From positions 1 through 64,000 of the forward strand of contig JAJRWR010000002.1 in the NCBI GenBank assembly GCA_024276695.1: DNA of 64,000 bases, read 5' to 3'. Under the pieces are notes generated by a model. That model made no database searches. It worked only from the letters and a program-made list of their open reading frames with translations, and was not told the origin of the DNA. This document shows, one piece after another, positions 63,942 to 64,000 of the stretch (its first letter is position 1; the number at the start of each line of letters is the position of its first letter). The position numbers and the translations under genes were made by a program. The DNA is from an archaeon. Its GTDB lineage: Archaea > Thermoproteota > Nitrososphaeria > Nitrososphaerales > Nitrosopumilaceae.

Positions 63942-64000
63942 TGAATTAAAAAGATTTTTAGATCAAGTACATCTTGGAATTACTACTTTTGATTTTGATG
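63934..64000 (+). CDS. Start of a gene coupled to the antiporter (3' partial)
   Basis: ATG 63934 overlaps the antiporter stop by 8 bases; the visible 22 codons read MSDELKRFLDQVHLGITTFD then FD. Too short to identify; the overlap suggests a shared operon. Confidence 0.6.
   Translation, partial: MSDELKRFLDQVHLGITTFDFD

Noticed and set aside
1-64000. CRISPR arrays or cas genes
   Set aside because: No regularly spaced 24-40 bp repeats and no Cas-like protein in the window; the 30-bp repeats at 5736-5810 are too short and too few.

Overview
The window reads as chromosome from an AT-rich ammonia-oxidising archaeon of the Nitrososphaerota (Thaumarchaeota), closest in style to the marine Nitrosopumilus/Nitrosarchaeum group. 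The evidence is archaeal information-processing genes in archaeal order (Rpo3-eL18-uL13-uS9; SBDS-Rrp4-Rrp41-Rrp42-eL43-Pcc1-prefoldin beta; helicase-less XPF nuclease; Nob1), a DUF106 YidC-like protein next to Cmk and Cbf5, F420 ligase CofE, a two-subunit 2-oxoacid:ferredoxin oxidoreductase, several cupredoxins, and many short leaderless genes behind TATA boxes. The assignment comes from gene content, not from a database match.

Layout. 1-2624: host genes (DUF106, cmk, cbf5, a membrane-anchored protein) and an intron-containing tRNA-Ser(GGA). 2615-27469: a roughly 24.9 kb integrated mobile element, inferred from an 11 bp direct repeat of the tRNA 3' end at both borders, with a tyrosine integrase starting 10 bp after the tRNA. 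Its cargo includes a RelE-like toxin, small winged-helix regulators, a cluster of perfect palindromes and tandem repeats, an archaeal ATPase gene bracketed by inverted repeats, an Orc/STAND-like ATPase with a winged helix, a PIN-like DUF5615-type protein, a TrmB regulator, a small PD-(D/E)XK-like protein, a large helical-repeat protein with its own winged-helix partner, a FokI-like nuclease with an unknown partner, zinc-finger microproteins, a complete type I restriction-modification operon with a PIN-domain gene between hsdM and hsdS, small membrane/zinc-ribbon proteins, and a decayed DUF2958-like gene at the right end. I see no capsid, terminase, conjugation or transposase gene, so it looks like a cryptic integrated element or defence island.

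27470-36400: host genes for redox and envelope functions: YHS/thioredoxin-like pair, cupredoxins, an ethylbenzene-dehydrogenase-like haem-binding domain interrupted by an in-frame stop, a CcdA/DsbD-like membrane protein, a Vms1-like release-factor homologue (GGQ motif), and an FAD-dependent 2-hydroxyglutarate oxidase-like gene flanked by two paralogous CBS-domain genes. 36400-47200: 2-hydroxyacid dehydrogenase, 2-oxoacid:ferredoxin oxidoreductase, CofE, and two tandem LeuCD-type dehydratase pairs. 47160-56330: sugar nucleotidyltransferase, ribosomal/RNA polymerase genes, exosome superoperon, XPF nuclease, Nob1, NAD kinase. 56418-64000: rhodanese sulfurtransferase, a 4Fe-4S protein, a membrane GT2 glycosyltransferase, a long coiled-coil protein, a zinc-finger peptide under a strong palindrome, a CPA2 antiporter and the start of one more gene.

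The most interesting region is the mobile element: it carries at least three separate nuclease-bearing modules (type I RM plus PIN; FokI-like nuclease plus partner; helical-repeat protein plus winged helix), two of which I cannot match to a named system, and an unexplained palindrome/iteron zone that could be its replication or partition site.
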